DNA from: Lethocerus indicus
Taxonomy: Eukaryota > Arthropoda > Insecta > Hemiptera > Belostomatidae
NCBI GenBank assembly: GCA_019843655.1
Contig: JACDQD010000105.1
Location: forward strand, 4,836,001-4,900,000
DNA length: 64,000 nucleotides
Direction of reading: 5' to 3'
Shown: positions 23,261-35,972 of the stretch, piece by piece
How the letters are laid out: each line of letters starts with the position of its first letter
Numbering within the stretch: the stretch's first letter is position 1
Notes under the pieces: model-generated
What the model saw: only the letters and a program-made list of their open reading frames with translations
Told to the model about the DNA's origin: nothing
Databases searched by the model: none
Made by a program: the position numbers and the translations under genes

Positions 23261-25430
23261 GGATCCGGACTAGACTTAATAAAAGCTTATATATTGGTTA
23301 ATAAGAAGGAACTGAATATTTGATGGCCAAGCAAAAGCTTTTATTTATTAACAAATAACTAGAGATATAAACCCTCAATTTGTTCTAGAAATAGAAATAC
23401 GTTTTAATACATGAGAGTATTCTAGGATTTAAAAGCTCATGAACTGTGGAGCAGAATAACCCACTTGTCCGTAGAAGTGTAATAAGTTGTAATAGAACAT
23501 TTTACTCTGTTATGTTCTTACCAGTTCGATTACTATGAGGCAAGACTTCACTTTTAAAATACGTATAAAGAATATTGCGTACAGCTTAAAGCGCGTAGAT
23601 AACTACTATAGAAGTCCTAGAATTGGTCCGGATATAAATAGATCATGAGCCAACAGTACTTGGCTGTGTAAAGAAATTGGAATAAAAGAGTAATTACATT
23701 TTTTTAAATTCATATTATATAAATAAGTTCATTCAATAAGCTTTGTTGCTATATTCAATGTACCGCTTTGTACAACGAAGTAAGGGTTATATTTCATACA
23801 CTTTTGTTATGAAATATAAGCAGTAGGAGGGGGAGTTTAAGGGTGTTTGGCAGGTGAGGTGTACGGCGGCGGGTTCATTACCGAGGGGCGAGGGGTTGCG
23901 CACCTCCGGTCGGTTCTAATGGGGGCTGAGGCGACGTTCATTGAGGTTCGATTCCGGCCTAACACGGGCCCTGAATACCGCCGCTTCATTACGCCTTACT
24001 TACTTTCGATAACTGTTCCCGGCGGCATTCACCTCACACCGGGGGCCACTTTCAGTTTGTTCAGGTTTCCCAGAAATCCGTCTCCCGGTATACAACCGGC
24101 CCTGTTTCGAATTCATGTCTCTCCCCTCTCACTACCTGCCTACGGAGAATACTAGTTTAGAATTAATATATCGTTCATTATGGATCGCATTGCTTCCACT
24201 TGGGGCGAGTTCGTTTTTTTCTTGCTTCCTGGGTTTAAGACGTACTTCTATTATGCGTAATATACGTTTCTACTCTAACTTGTTTAGTTTTGTACTGAAG
24301 CAGTTCAGATTTTTTGCAATCTTCACTAAACTATGGATAGCATTTCAGAGAATTTTTTCATACTGGCCTGTACATTGTTACTACATTGAACTAATGTGCT
24401 TAAATCCTTTGGATATTTTGGGGTTTTATGTACAACTAGATATGTACATAGTGTTTACATTAAAAAAATTTAAATGCTAGGTTGACTTAAATGAGTAAAT
24501 GAATAAATCATTTTCTTGATTGTTTTTAATTTACGTTTCGTATTATAGGGTTTAATAATTATACTTCTGCAGTGTCGAACACAGTTTACGTAACTACGGC
24601 CGGAACCGGTACAAAGACCGGAAAGTAGATAAACAGGATGACCGAAATCAAACTGTTTAGGTTGGCAACGTGAACAGATTTATCTGCGGCCATAATGGGG
24701 TCTTGAGGGCTAGTAGAATCAGCGCCTTATTCTCAAACCAGTTACTCAGGAGCGTGAACGAGGCTATTTTCGGGTCAGGCATTATGCGAAGGACTTGTCA
24801 CGAGCAGCTCCAGGACTGTGTTTTATTTACAAACTCCTCTGTTTTATAACTTCTTGAAAGCCGAATTACCGCACAGACATTTGGTTTGCTTACAGAGTGA
24901 TATTTTAAGTGTTGGACTTAGGCTGTTATAAATATTTGTTATTACTATGCATATATTTGGCCTCCTAATTTTTGTAACAATTACCGATATTTTTATTATA
25001 ATTCGTAATTAGATTTATTAATGTTTATTTTCACGCTGGCTTAATGACTTCCGGATATCTGTTTAAAGACAGAGAAATAGGTCGCGTTAGGCAAACAGCG
25101 TCGGCGGATCCCAGATTTGCCGTGACGAAAGTTTTAATAAGATACGGTTCAGGAATATGGAAAGTCTAAGTTATTCCATAATCTTAGTTCCATGGTTCAC
25201 ATTATACTATGGAAATTATGGGCGGAAGGCTGGAACTGGCACCAAAATAAATACCGTCGAAAAGTAACTGTGAAGCACATTGCTAAAATAGCCGATCAAC
25301 GCAAAACGTCATTGAGACAAAATAAATTTAATTATTAAATATGCAAAGAGGTAATTTATATTTCTCTCCTATAGCTTTAATTGTCTCAGTATCTTTTGAA
25401 TAATTAATTCGTTAAAACTAATTTGAAGTT
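23261..25430. other. AT-rich stretch with GC-rich block 23840-24130
   Basis: The block is CpG-rich and crossed by a 102-codon + frame without domain. It contains GTTCGATTC near 23944, which matches a tRNA B-box but lacks T-stem pairing. The following 121-codon + frame (24115-24480) is rich in Phe and Leu, as expected from T-rich DNA. ATGATTTAT lies on the minus strand at 24503-24511. A nested inverted repeat lies at 25176-25221. Confidence 0.5.
25176..25221. repeat. Nested inverted repeat, 13 paired bases
   Basis: CCATAAT (25176-25182) pairs with ATTATGG (25215-25221), and TTCCAT (25188-25193) with ATGGAA (25209-25214), leaving a 5-nt one-sided bulge and a 15-nt loop. It is more compact than most in the window but too short for a typical miRNA precursor. 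Confidence 0.55.
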
Positions 25431-27770
25431 TTCGAGGCTGGCTACCGGAAGTGCGACATTACAAAACACTTGTGCCGGGTGTCAGGATCGGTCAAGTTAC
25501 AAACGGTGGACAGGATAATGATAAGGTCTTTGACCCCATCGGAAACAGATTATTTGGGCCGGTCCCGGCTTCGTTGTCCGATACCGGGCGACACAGTTAT
25601 CGCGGCGCAATTAGTGGTCTAGTGTGGGAGCCGGCTTGCACCGTTAACCCCCCGGCCGGCCCCGGCTTCCGTTTACACTCCCGCCACTCCTGGAAGGCGG
25701 CGGCCTTTTTCATTACACTACTCCGCCTTCAAGTTTGACTTTTAGCTACGCGATTTCAGCACTGTTATCCTCGAAAAGAAATCCATATATATCCTTCGGC
25801 CGAAATGCGACGTTCGGACGGTAGACCCAACCGACTTCCTTCCAAATAAAATCGAGAATACTTGTTTTTTTTCTCACTTCCAAATTAATTCTTTCTAGTA
25901 TGTTATAGCATTATAGGGGAGTGCTTTTATTTTCGAATATTCTTGTTCGTACTGTGGATAAACAAAAACGAAGCTATAAGGCGACACATTTTTAAAATGT
26001 ACAGTTTAGTTTCTAACCATTCTACAGAGAAACAACTGAATAATGTTGTATTTCTTTAATTCATCGTGTATTGAGTTTTCATTTTTATCAATGAGATGTT
26101 AAAATTGTATTAACGAAAAATCTGTTTTTTTAATGTAATTAATAATTTATGTGAAATAATGAGCTAAGGGTACTTATTTGGTGATTTACGCCTCTTCACC
26201 CAACGAGGGCCTGACGTCTATGGGAGATTCCGCTGTTTGGCCAATGGTTGTTAGATGATGGGGCCGATCGGTTTTGTAAGTTTTTCGGCCGAGGTTGAAA
26301 GGAGGCACGATTAAAGCGCGGCTTTCCCTTTTGAAGTGACGCTGTGTGATGTTTGACGGACACCTCGTTTCGGCCCTTTCTAGGTCGGGACCGGTACGGC
26401 CAGTGGGCCAATATCAACTGCCAGAAGGCCAAATCAATTTTCGATTTGCCGGCAATATCGATGTACCACAGCCTAAGTTTTACTTCGGTGGGCCTAAGCA
26501 AGCAAAGGTTTTGGAATAAGTCCAAATTTTGTTTATGAACTTTTTTGCAGGTCGAGTTTCACACCCCCATAATATCTTTGGTATAATAGCAGCCTGTAAG
26601 AACTTGCGAACTCAAAGTTTCCAGAGCAAACCCCTTGTAATAGTTGCTTATTGAATTCTAGCAGTTATATCTGATACAAAAACTCCATATACAAATGTAT
26701 ATTATGTAAAGTATTCATCAGTTTCGATTTGTCGATTTTTTTCGATTTCACTGCAGCACATCGGATGCCTGAATTAAGAAGGTACATATTATTCATTCGT
26801 GTCATAGGAATGGTCTTTGACTCGGGAAAGTTGTATCTCCCCAATCACCTAGGTTATCTTGGCTTCGGGGCTAGTAGAACTTCGAAAATAGTTCGTCAAA
26901 CTTAAACCGGGCCGTGTCGACGAGTGTCAGTCATTTTTGGGGCCGTAACAAATCGACGGGATTTTTCTTTTGAAACAGGTCGCCGTCTCATGTCCGTCTA
27001 GGGAAAAAAAATTACTCTTCGATCGAGTTTAGTTTCCGACTGTGCGCTGTTAAGTTACATTGTAAATATTTACGAAAAGGGCTGCGTTTAGAAAATAACA
27101 AAAATATCGACCAATATCGCTGGGTTTCAAGCCGGATATGCGCACGGATATTTCCAGTTTCATGTTGGCCGATATAGCTTGTAAGCGAGAGTTTACTTCC
27201 TTGATGGGTCACTAACTTAACGAGCAATACGCTTGTATCAGCCCCCCGAACCACAATTATGAGACTACTCGTTAAAATGATAGCGGCTGGGAAGATTATT
27301 GTTTATCTGCTGCTCCCGGATGGCAAGTTCGAATAATCAGCGAACTTTGTAATAATGGCAGGGACACGTCATATTAAGCGATTATGGGGATAATTATGAA
27401 CTTAGTTAAGTAATTAGAAGTTGCATTTCATGGAGTTATGAAACATAAACGATTATTTTGAATAAATCCAAAATCGATTTAACTGGGGACTTAGTTTCTT
27501 AAACTTTTAAGATAGTTTGGTAACACTTTTGGTAATCACCGAAATTACAGTAGACATGTTTCAACTTCTTTCTTTCTCCACTATGATAGATTGGTGCCTA
27601 TTTCTCGCCTTCGTCAGTAGCATTAGGGGAGGTATATTAATTAGACTCATATGCTACTGTCCCCTAAACACGCTACGGTCTTGTGACAAGTCTTCGCCCC
27701 TCCGTTTCAGGAGGATACGTTTGTTTTTCAATTCTGCACGCTTTCAAACGCCCGATCAGATTTGAAGAGT
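25431..27770. other. GC-rich block 25440-25740 then AT-rich spacer
   Basis: The block is crossed by a 95-codon + frame (25451-25738) rich in Gly, Pro and Arg without a recognised domain. Near 26160-26540 a 109-codon minus frame overlaps a 61-codon plus frame. Acceptor-like motifs end at about 26550 (TTTTTTGCAG, then a 10-codon open run reaching a weak TTG|GTATAA) and 26980 (TTTGAAACAG). None has a strong donor partner. Confidence 0.5.
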
Positions 27771-30380
27771 CGGGGTCTGTAGGCGACGTTGACCGAAAGG
27801 TCCATTTGGTGGTTTAATCATTCACGAAGCCTACTGGAGGGGAAGCGGGGGCGTGTCCGGGGTGGACGCACATCGCCGAATTAAAGGGGCCGGAATAATG
27901 GTTTGTTTGCTTATGCGGCCCAGCGAGCCCTCCGACGATTCTCCTTTATTGTGTTTGAAGTTGGGATTACTGTAAGGGCCTAAAGGGCGCCCTACGGTAC
28001 ATATTGAACGTTCTCCCCCGCGTTTTATGTCTTTAATTGTGGTGAGGGGTGTGGGCGGTGATGGGCTTAGCGCGAACCTCGCGGCCTATTTGTTATGCCG
28101 GACGTGCGAATGGCGGGTATTGATATTTAAATCGGCCCCGGTTGGATTTACATTATGCATTGCCGACGAGATTGAGCTCAAAAATAACGAAGCCCGTTAA
28201 TAGAGATTTACGGCGCGATGCGCGACCGAAGGCGGCTTAAAGTAATTATAATGGAACCTTGTTAAGTACCGGATTGAATGTTACATCTCCTATATATAGA
28301 ATCTCATCATTTCCCTTTTGACAATGAATAATTGTTGTTGGCATATCTTTTTTTTTATTACGCGACGATAATTTCTTATTCAATTATTCTTTATCTATTT
28401 CCAATTTAGTTATCCGTCATTTGAAACTGCACTCTCTAGATCGAAAATTTATTAATCAATTAAGCATTATGGTGTTATTACGAAACAGGTCAGATAAATA
28501 TAACGTAACACTGTGGCTTGTCTAATCTAAACCGAAGTGCATATAATTAAGTATTCGTTTATTTCTTAATAAAAATATTCGACTCCGTTTTAAATATTCG
28601 CTTTAGGTAAGCCGTCTGAGACCGGAGTTGTTTCCTATTCCGTTTAATGTTGCTAAATGAAGATGATAAATTATTGTGAGTGAAATTACCCTTAGAACAA
28701 GTTTTGTAACCGTTATTACAAAACTAATTTCATCTTGATGCTGCTCATCAGAATTCCTTCTAATACAAATCTGGCCTTTTATTTTTTAAAGCGGGGCACT
28801 ACGGAATAACTTAATGTCTAGTTTTTCATAATCGTGGGCAATTATCTGCGAGTAACTAACAAGCCCGGAACAAGGAGGATTGAATCCGATCGCCCGCCTT
28901 AAAATATTTCCTCCTTCTCAATAGCGGCGACCACCCGACTTAACTTTCGTGACTCAAGGCTAAATAATCTAGCTAATGGATCTCGTAGCTTGCCCAATAA
29001 ATTGTTTTCTTAACTTGGCGAAGCCCTCTTTCGAACTATTACTCCAATGCACTTTATATCGTAAAATCGCTGCATTTGTTTTTGATACATTCTTAAAGGG
29101 AAACGCTTAGCTCAGCCCCTACAGTTCCGAATATGTCGGGTTAACTAGTCAGTCCATCCCTTCATTACTTCGTTCGGAGGGGGCAAATGTATTTATGTCG
29201 CACTGACTTAAAAATAGCTGGAATCCAATTAGGCACTTGCCGACATTAAAAGCCATTGTCATAACATCTGAACAATAAAAGAGCAATTAGACTTGGAATT
29301 ATTGGGGTAGAAACTTATAATTGTTTCTCAGTTGCTTAGAGAAGGCGTGTTCCGGCTCATTTGTGAGTAATGAATTATTTAATAAAAAATATGTATTCCT
29401 TTATTCAAATGTATATCTTCCTACTACTTTTTCTGCGATGCTCCACGGTGTGTTCGTACTCCCAATTGCAATCTCTATTTAAATTGAATAAAAATGAAAC
29501 ACTCTCACAGTGAGAAGTTCTCAACACTGCTTAATAGCTTTCTACGTGCGTTCCATAGCTACGTGTTTAATCATTTATTTTCCTCTTTGTTACTGCCCCG
29601 ATATAGATGTAGAATTCCTGTTCCAGGCTTTGACCGGTAATTAGGTTCCTATAGAACGGACGGACGAGGCCGTTCGCTACGGTCGGGGTAAATTCGGATG
29701 TATAAAAAAAAATTAAAAACTTCTTTTAGCGGCGTTGTTGGATTCAGGAGCGGTGAGCGTTCGGTTATTGTTATTGGGACGGGCACAACGGGCGGGTTAG
29801 TATTGAATTATGCCTGGCGTGTGAACCGATGGTGTAATCGGACGGGCCCATTGTTTGCAGTGGGCGCGGATGGCCCCCGGGTACCGTTGGCGGGGCCCCA
29901 CTCCCGATGCCCGATCCGCCGACCGCAGGCCAAATTGAATCGACCCCCGGCCGGAGGAGTCAAAAGAGTTATGCAAATTCGGAGTTCGTTGTACCGGCGA
30001 CGGGTTGAGGCGCGAACCCGAGGAGGTGAAGAAAAAACAATGTGCGGTTTTGGGGTCGGCCCTGTCTCCCCGCTCGGATTTTAGCCGAGAGGCCTGGGAA
30101 ATAAATTTCCGATTGCCCGCTACGAAATGACAGCGGCGTTTTCTTACGCCGCCGTCTTCTAATCGCCGACGGGCCGACGATCGCTAATTAGTTTCGTCGG
30201 TGGTCCCTCCTATTGTCGGCATTTTAATATTTTTTTTCGACTCGTTTGATATATCCGCGCATTGAATCGGCGGTCACGCATTTCAAAGATTTTAAACGTT
30301 TACGTTATTTTCCGGACGTTCGCTTATGCCTGCATTAAATTTTGCCGGAGAGCCTCCCGTGGGTCGACCGAGACTGAAGC
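27771..30380. other. Two GC-rich blocks flanking an AT-rich spacer
   Basis: GC-rich, CpG-rich DNA lies at 27770-28250 and 29620-30380, with an AT-rich spacer between. The second block contains a 128-codon + frame (29698-30084) rich in Arg and Gly, with no domain; its start lies in an A-run. Nothing else repeated or exon-like was found. Confidence 0.5.
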
Positions 30381-32274
30381 TTACCTCGTTCGTGACTGAT
30401 AGAGTGGTAAATTAAATGCAAATATAAGCTCGTGGGTTTTTGGTTATGAACATAATGTACTGTGACATTTCATTATTAATTTTATTATAATGCATAGTAT
30501 ACATTTGATGTGCTTGCGAAAAATTAATTTTAATCTTTGACTCGCAGCGAAATAATTTTTGTCCTTTGTTTCATTGTTAATAAATTAACAATTCTGTTAT
30601 ATGGTCCGACTTCTCCTAGCATGTTTTATCGCATGTACTTGGGTACACTTCACGTTAATCATCATTACAGTCGATTAGCGTTTGGCGAAAATCAGATTAA
30701 ACTTGGAGGAGAATAAAGTTCTTCCAATTATTATAAATAAACGCCGTATAATTAGTGATGTCGGCCGTGGCCCAAAGTGAGTTATTATTTTTGCATGAAG
30801 GCGACGCGAACGCCCAAATGGATTATCCGATATATAACGACCTCCGCCCTTTTGACGTCGTGACTGTCTCGTTAACGGCGTAATGCGTTCACCGATAATT
30901 ATTGCATCAATAATTTGCCGGGACCCAGCCGAAGCGTAATTGTTTCGGCCGGCGGAGAATTCTGGAGCCGCAGAACAGTCAATTGTAGTCGGCGTTATAA
31001 TAGATGAAAACTGCTTTAAACAATCTTTAATAAAATTCTGTTCGGTAGAATTTATAATTCAATAACCGCCGCCGTGACCTGTTTATTGCGTCGTAGTTTT
31101 TTAATTTCAATTCCCTAGCCATAACATAAATTTCAGTTTACCGGCAACAGTTCTAGCCATAGAAGAACGTTCAAAAGAAAACTACTGAGGAATTTAATCT
31201 GTTTCCCAGTTCTGGTGCATAAACCGTCGCCATTTCATCCGGGCTTTTTCTGACTCCACTTTAAAAAGGAAGGGAATGAGGAAGTTGAAAGTTAATGTGC
31301 TGTAAGTCAGATGTTTATACAGTTTATTAAAGGTACTGGTATGAGGGCGGTTGACTATGAAAATGGATTGTGAAAATAATATCGCTTGTCGAGCTCGTTA
31401 ATTGGTCGAGCTCATTTTATTGGTGGCGATAGTGGAACTTTCGGAACAATATTTTTTTTGTATCAAAGGCCTGGACTTGAGCTTTTCTTTTATTTTATTA
31501 GAACTCTATAATAGAAAACTGTATTTTGACAACGCTGGGTGGAAAAATGGGCGGTTTGACTTATTAGGTTCGAGAGGTGTCAGGATAAAATACGGCCAGC
31601 AATTTCCCCCATTTACTCCTGGCATTTCGGCAGCCATTAGGCAACGACTGTGGGCAGGGGCAACGGAGAGGGCTAATTTCGTGCGTTCGGGAAGAGTCCC
31701 CCTCCAGATCATTGCACCTACTTCTGAAATTTCGCGCTGACCTTATTTCCAGCTCTCAGTTTACAACCCGGCGCCTTTTAAATTCGACCCGAGATTATTA
31801 TTCATTCCGGTCGCCTGCGGAGGCGATTAATCCCGTTCGGTCTCAAACCCGAATCCGTTCGTACAATATATATTTTGTTGTACCGTGCGGTTAATATTAT
31901 ATAGAATAATTGTTCGGGTCGCGTAATGCGGGGCGACACCATAAACCGCCCGGCCTCGGTCAATGTTCCTAAATGGAACGCCGGATTAGATGTTACGCAA
32001 ACCGGTTCCGCTTTTAACGGCGTGCATGATTCACCTTACGGAATATTCCCTGAAGTGAGATTTAAATTTGATCGTCATACACTCGTATATTTAGAGAAAT
32101 ATTTATTACGTATAGATTTGATTATTGAACGCCCTTCTCATCAACAGTTTCCTGTCTGCTAATACGCAGACTCCTTACGCATGATTCTGTTATAAAGAAG
32201 TCTGTAGTGTCCGCTCTATAGAAACTAAACAGATGGCCGCTCAGACTTTCATCCTTGAAGAGACCTCGACTAGA

Positions 32275-32292
32275 AATAATAATAATAATAAT
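32275..32292 (+). repeat. (AAT)6 microsatellite
   Basis: Six uninterrupted AAT units. Confidence 0.95.
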
Positions 32293-33323
32293 CTTAACTA
32301 ATAATCCCGGTATTCAATTTAATAAGTACGTTTGCCGAATTGTAGGCATTTTGAAGAATTATGATTATATCAACAAAATGAATTATTCATTTCGCAAAAA
32401 AGTGGAAATAGTCGGTTGAATGGAACACTCTTTTAAAATTACATATAATTTTATTTATCTTTTTTACTGAAACATAAATACTTATTATTAATTTACTGGA
32501 GTAAAAATCTTCGATAATGATTTCATTCTCAAGGTATTTCCCAAGTTATTATTAGAGGGGAGTTCATGGTGTGTAGAATGTAAGACTGGTATTTGATGCC
32601 TGGTTTTTCATTTTCGGAGTGAATAGACGTGCCGTTGTATATACCTTTACCGACGGAGCACAGTTCAGTGCATTTTGATGTACAACCCTAATTTCCTTAT
32701 CCGTTTCGGCAACTCATGCGTTGAAAGTTAAAAACCCTCCCTTTTATGATAGGTCTCCCCCTTCGCGCTGTTTCCGCCCCGCCGGCACTTCCGGTCCGTC
32801 ACGCCGATATTCTACGCGAATTATTTCACCTCGGTTTTTCCGTTTCTCTGCGCTCTATTGTGCAACTATTAATTAAACGAATAATGCCTTTACGCGATTC
32901 CAATGGAATATTACACGTGCCGGCGGCGAACGATTCTCAATATTTTTTTAAATTCACGAACCGTTCCCGGATGCACTTTAATAATTAAAGTAATATTAAA
33001 GCAGTATTAACTGAAAATAATCTTTAATAGGAGAATAACAAATTTTACAATCTTTTCATCGTCACTAACGTAGTTAATTCAAAAATTGTAAAACTCCGTT
33101 TGGTAGTTTCTAAAAGGTGCGCAACACTTCATTTACGACACTCAAGACTGAGTTTAACTCCAACCTCTATCGCCGGTAACTTCCACTGATTAAACGGGCA
33201 GAGCTCGCTACTAACTCCCAGTATATTCAATAGATTTCTGTTACGTACTTTGTTCACTAACAACTGCTTCTAATCTAAAGTACAGTTCTAAGGCCGCCGC
33301 TTGGAAAACTCGTAGCGAGATGC

Positions 33324-33325
<2 letters not shown>

Positions 33326-33379
<54 letters not shown>
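33326..33379. repeat. (AT)27 microsatellite with complementary flanks
   Basis: A 54-bp AT run. The flanks TGCCC on the left and TGGGC on the right are near-complementary, so the array can fold into a hairpin or cruciform with a GC clamp. Confidence 0.96.
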
Positions 33380-33382
<3 letters not shown>

Positions 33383-33911
33383 GCCCATGAAAGCAGCAAA
33401 AGGCGTTGCATTTTCGTAATGAATTCAATGAATAGGACCCAGATTTCACAGTACTACACTCAGAAATTTTGAAGTACTGTACAAACTGTATCAAGCTTCA
33501 AACAATTCTACCACTGCGAGTTCATTTTTTCAGTTAATTTTGCTTTGTAAAATATGATTATTAGGTTATTAATGTGTAAAATTATAACAGTTTGACCTTA
33601 ACAGTCATTTTTTTAACCACGTTTTAATGTCGGATAAGTGCGACATAAATTTTTCATATGTATATTTAACATCCCAAAAATATAACCCCCAATATTTGTT
33701 TCCCCCAATAATAAAGCCAGAGCTGAATTAGCAGGTTCGGAGAATAGTAAGGGTGGGATGTAGCATATGTTCCTCTGCACATTTCGAATCTGGGCTCCTT
33801 TAACGTATGGGATGATTTCGGGTCGGACCGTACGTAGTGCGCCCATTTTTGCCTGAGATGCCGGTCCTGGGAGGTGTAGTCCCCTTCTGCGAGATGGAGG
33901 GATGGGAAGGA

Positions 33912-33926
33912 GGGAGGGAGGGAGGG
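33912..33926 (+). other. Candidate G-quadruplex, (GGGA)4
   Basis: Four G-triplets separated by single A bases, the compact canonical pattern on the + strand. It lies in a purine-rich tract from about 33891 to 33928. Confidence 0.65.
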
Positions 33927-34329
33927 AGCAGTTGTGGGCTCCGACGTGCACGGACACGATAAATCATGTTTCTGGAGTCCTTCACCCACCCCGTTGTATA
34001 TATTTCATCACAAATACCATCCGCAATTCTCCGGCCGCGTCGTGCCGTCCGTATTCGCTTTGCGTACCACCTCATGCATAATTAACAAGCCCCGTTAAAA
34101 TAAAAAGAAATATTGGAAGGAGGAAAAGAAAAAAGAAATAATGACGTTGTAAAACGATCGTTCGCGCCGAGAGAACACCGGGTAATTGTGAGGCGTACCG
34201 TTATATTTTTATTGTCTTTAGATACATTTCGTAATTTGTATTTTAAAGTTCCTTTGCGTTCGTTTTTACTCAGTGTTTGACTATAATGTGTACGCTATTA
34301 GGAATAGGGAACTAAGAAAGACTAGTAGT

Positions 34330-34370
34330 AAACAAAGACACGTCTTAAGACAAGGACTTAGTCTTTGTTT
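34330..34370. repeat. Perfect 10-bp inverted repeat
   Basis: AAACAAAGAC (34330-34339) and GTCTTTGTTT (34361-34370) with a 21-nt loop that contains a second palindrome, GTCTTAAGAC. A stem of this size at this spacing is expected a few times by chance. Confidence 0.6.
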
Positions 34371-35248
34371 CGATTACTCCATTCCTATATTGTTTTATTG
34401 TTAACATCGTGCAAGAATGTAGCGAAAAGGATTCGCCATATTTCTGAAAAACAGATATACACGAAGAATGAAAATGACGAAGTAATAATTATCGTGTGAA
34501 TCTTAGTAAATTATAAATTAGTGCACTGCAGGTACATAAATAAGACTTTTTGTCTGGTGGTTTATACTGCGTTTTAAACTTTCTGTACACCGTGTGTTGT
34601 GTTTCGGTGCGAGTGGCGGCCAAGCGTGTTCACCCCACCTGCGAAAGTACTACTATCTATTATCAAGATCTTATCTAGGGTTTTTAATTAAATGATCTTT
34701 TTGGGTCGCCGAATTTCATTTTCTTTCCTTCAGAGTGCGCTTTTTCCTACTGTACTTAACAGCTTGGAGGAATTATATCGGATCTCAAAATGAAAAAAAC
34801 AGCTTCGGTACAAAGTATACCTTAAAAATGATCAAAAATGAACTCACTGATTCCATTAATTAACCAAAAAATATCGAGACCGGGATTGTGAAAGGACAGT
34901 CGTTCTTCTGCTACAGGAAAAGTAGCCTGCCTGAAATTATTCAGATGCAATTACACAGACGTCTTCATTATACTGCCGTGGCAAATCCACTTCCTATTTC
35001 TCAGGTGTCTCTCATAAAACCGATTGATCGGGTGTCGCGAAAGAACAGAAGAAGTAGAAACATCGCTGAATTGTCCTTGAATCGCCAATGTGTCTGTCGA
35101 CACACAACTTGTTTTATGTCTTTCAGTGTTTTCAAAATTCATAAGTACTTTAGATTGGCAATCTTTCTGCAGCTCTCGTGTTACCTGCCTTCAGTTGTAA
35201 TGTTGATTGCGATTGCGTTCGACTTTGCGTGGACGGAAAGCTAGTTCC

Positions 35249-35380
35249 AACAGATAATCTAACTGGACCTGAAAGTTTAGAGTACAGGTTTTATTGACCA
35301 TCGTTTTGCGTTGCCAGTGCCCTAGCGTGTCCATCCTGCCACTGGTACTCCGCAGCATTAATCCAATCTTATTATCTGTT
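35249..35380. mobile_element. Possible MITE-like element, 132 bp
   Basis: AACAGATAAT (35249-35258) and ATTATCTGTT (35371-35380) are perfect 10-bp terminal inverted repeats. TCC flanks both ends (35246-35248 and 35381-35383), as a 3-bp target duplication would. The interior holds a 20-mer found again 0.65 kb downstream. Short inverted repeats plus a small direct repeat match non-autonomous DNA transposons in general; no superfamily is assigned. A 10-bp arm pair at this distance can arise by chance, so the internal repeated 20-mer is the main support. Confidence 0.3.
35321..35340. repeat. 20-bp dispersed repeat, copy 1
   Basis: CCTAGCGTGTCCATCCTGCC matches 35973-35992 exactly. A 20-base match within 64 kb is very unlikely by chance. 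Similarity beyond the core is weak, though TAATC-xA-xTCT-xA occurs at nearly the same distance downstream in both. On the minus strand both read GRMDTLG, which might hint at a decayed coding repeat. Confidence 0.75.
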
Positions 35381-35873
35381 TCCATTTAAACAATCCTTAA
35401 AGCCGCCAGTCTCCATTTTCTGCTCTTCACCAGCCAGCGTCCACTGTCTTTAATTTATATTCACTCCCCATATTTATATTTTTGTAAATTTCATTAAAGA
35501 ATCAAACGAGGAACTGTATTAAAATTGAGTATATATTTTTCTTTTCATTGGTTTATTGGCGTTTGGACTCAACTTGGCTAAGGGGGGATCTATACATTCA
35601 GGGTTTCAGAATTCCAAACAATATGAAATAAGAACAAGATGGAAACCATTTTTTTTTAAATAAACAGAATTCGTGGGCAATATACAAAGTGTATTTAATG
35701 TATGCATACCGGCCCGAGGGCCTTTAGGTTTATACCATTCTCATAATACACGAATGTTCACTGAATATACTTCAGTACGTTAGAATGAAGGTGAAAAGTG
35801 GCCTTTTCGTCCTAGATCCATGGATTCGTTTGACTGGGATTTGTGTCGTATTCGGAAATAAGGGACCGGGGGG

Positions 35874-35926
35874 GTGTTGTTGTGTTGTGTTGTGTGCGGT
35901 GTTGTTGTTGTGTTGTGTTGTGTGCG
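35874..35926 (+). repeat. Tandem duplication of a TGTTG-rich unit
   Basis: A 25-nt unit (35874-35898) is followed directly by a 28-nt unit (35899-35926) that differs by one extra TTG-type triplet; both end in GTGTGCG. The units are themselves built from TGTTG. Confidence 0.9.
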
Positions 35927-35972
35927 CTCCTCTGTGTGTTTGTGTGTGTTATTGGTGGGGAGTGATTGGCGG

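Larger units (their letters stand above)
30381..33600. other. Mostly AT-rich stretch with moderate-GC islands
   Basis: GC-richer islands at 30760-30960, 31540-31740 and 31920-32050. Plus frames of 112 (31402-31740), 78 (31926-32162) and 80 codons (32746-32988) have no recognised domain. An (AAT)6 lies at 32275-32292 and the second (TA)n array at 33326-33379. A 16-base word near 32108-32123 is similar, in reverse complement, to sequence beside the second copy of the 20-mer repeat near 36.0 kb. Confidence 0.5.
33601..35240. other. Stretch with G-rich tract and inverted repeat, no gene recognised
   Basis: Three overlapping minus-strand frames (114, 107 and 91 codons, 33613-34075) pass through the GGGA repeat in different frames and so are unlikely to be coding. 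ATGATTTAT lies on the minus strand at 33959-33967. An acceptor-like TTTCTTTCCTTCAG ends at 34733 and is followed by 19 open codons without a donor. A 118-codon + frame (34888-35244) shows no domain. Confidence 0.5.

Noticed and set aside
23930..23965. tRNA or tRNA-derived SINE suggested by GTTCGATTC (B-box)
   Set aside because: The flanks do not pair as a T-stem and no A-box or cloverleaf fits upstream.
24115..24480. 121-codon hydrophobic + frame that could suggest a membrane protein
   Set aside because: Phe/Leu/Ile richness follows from T-rich sequence; no signal peptide pattern, no family recognised.
27560..27630. Possible further CCGAAAC-family copy on the minus strand (CTGACGAAGG ... GAAAC)
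   Set aside because: The boxes are too far apart and no mini-stem can be drawn.
29698..30084. 128-codon Arg/Gly-rich + frame in a GC-rich block
   Set aside because: Composition explains it; no RGG-type repeat structure or known domain.
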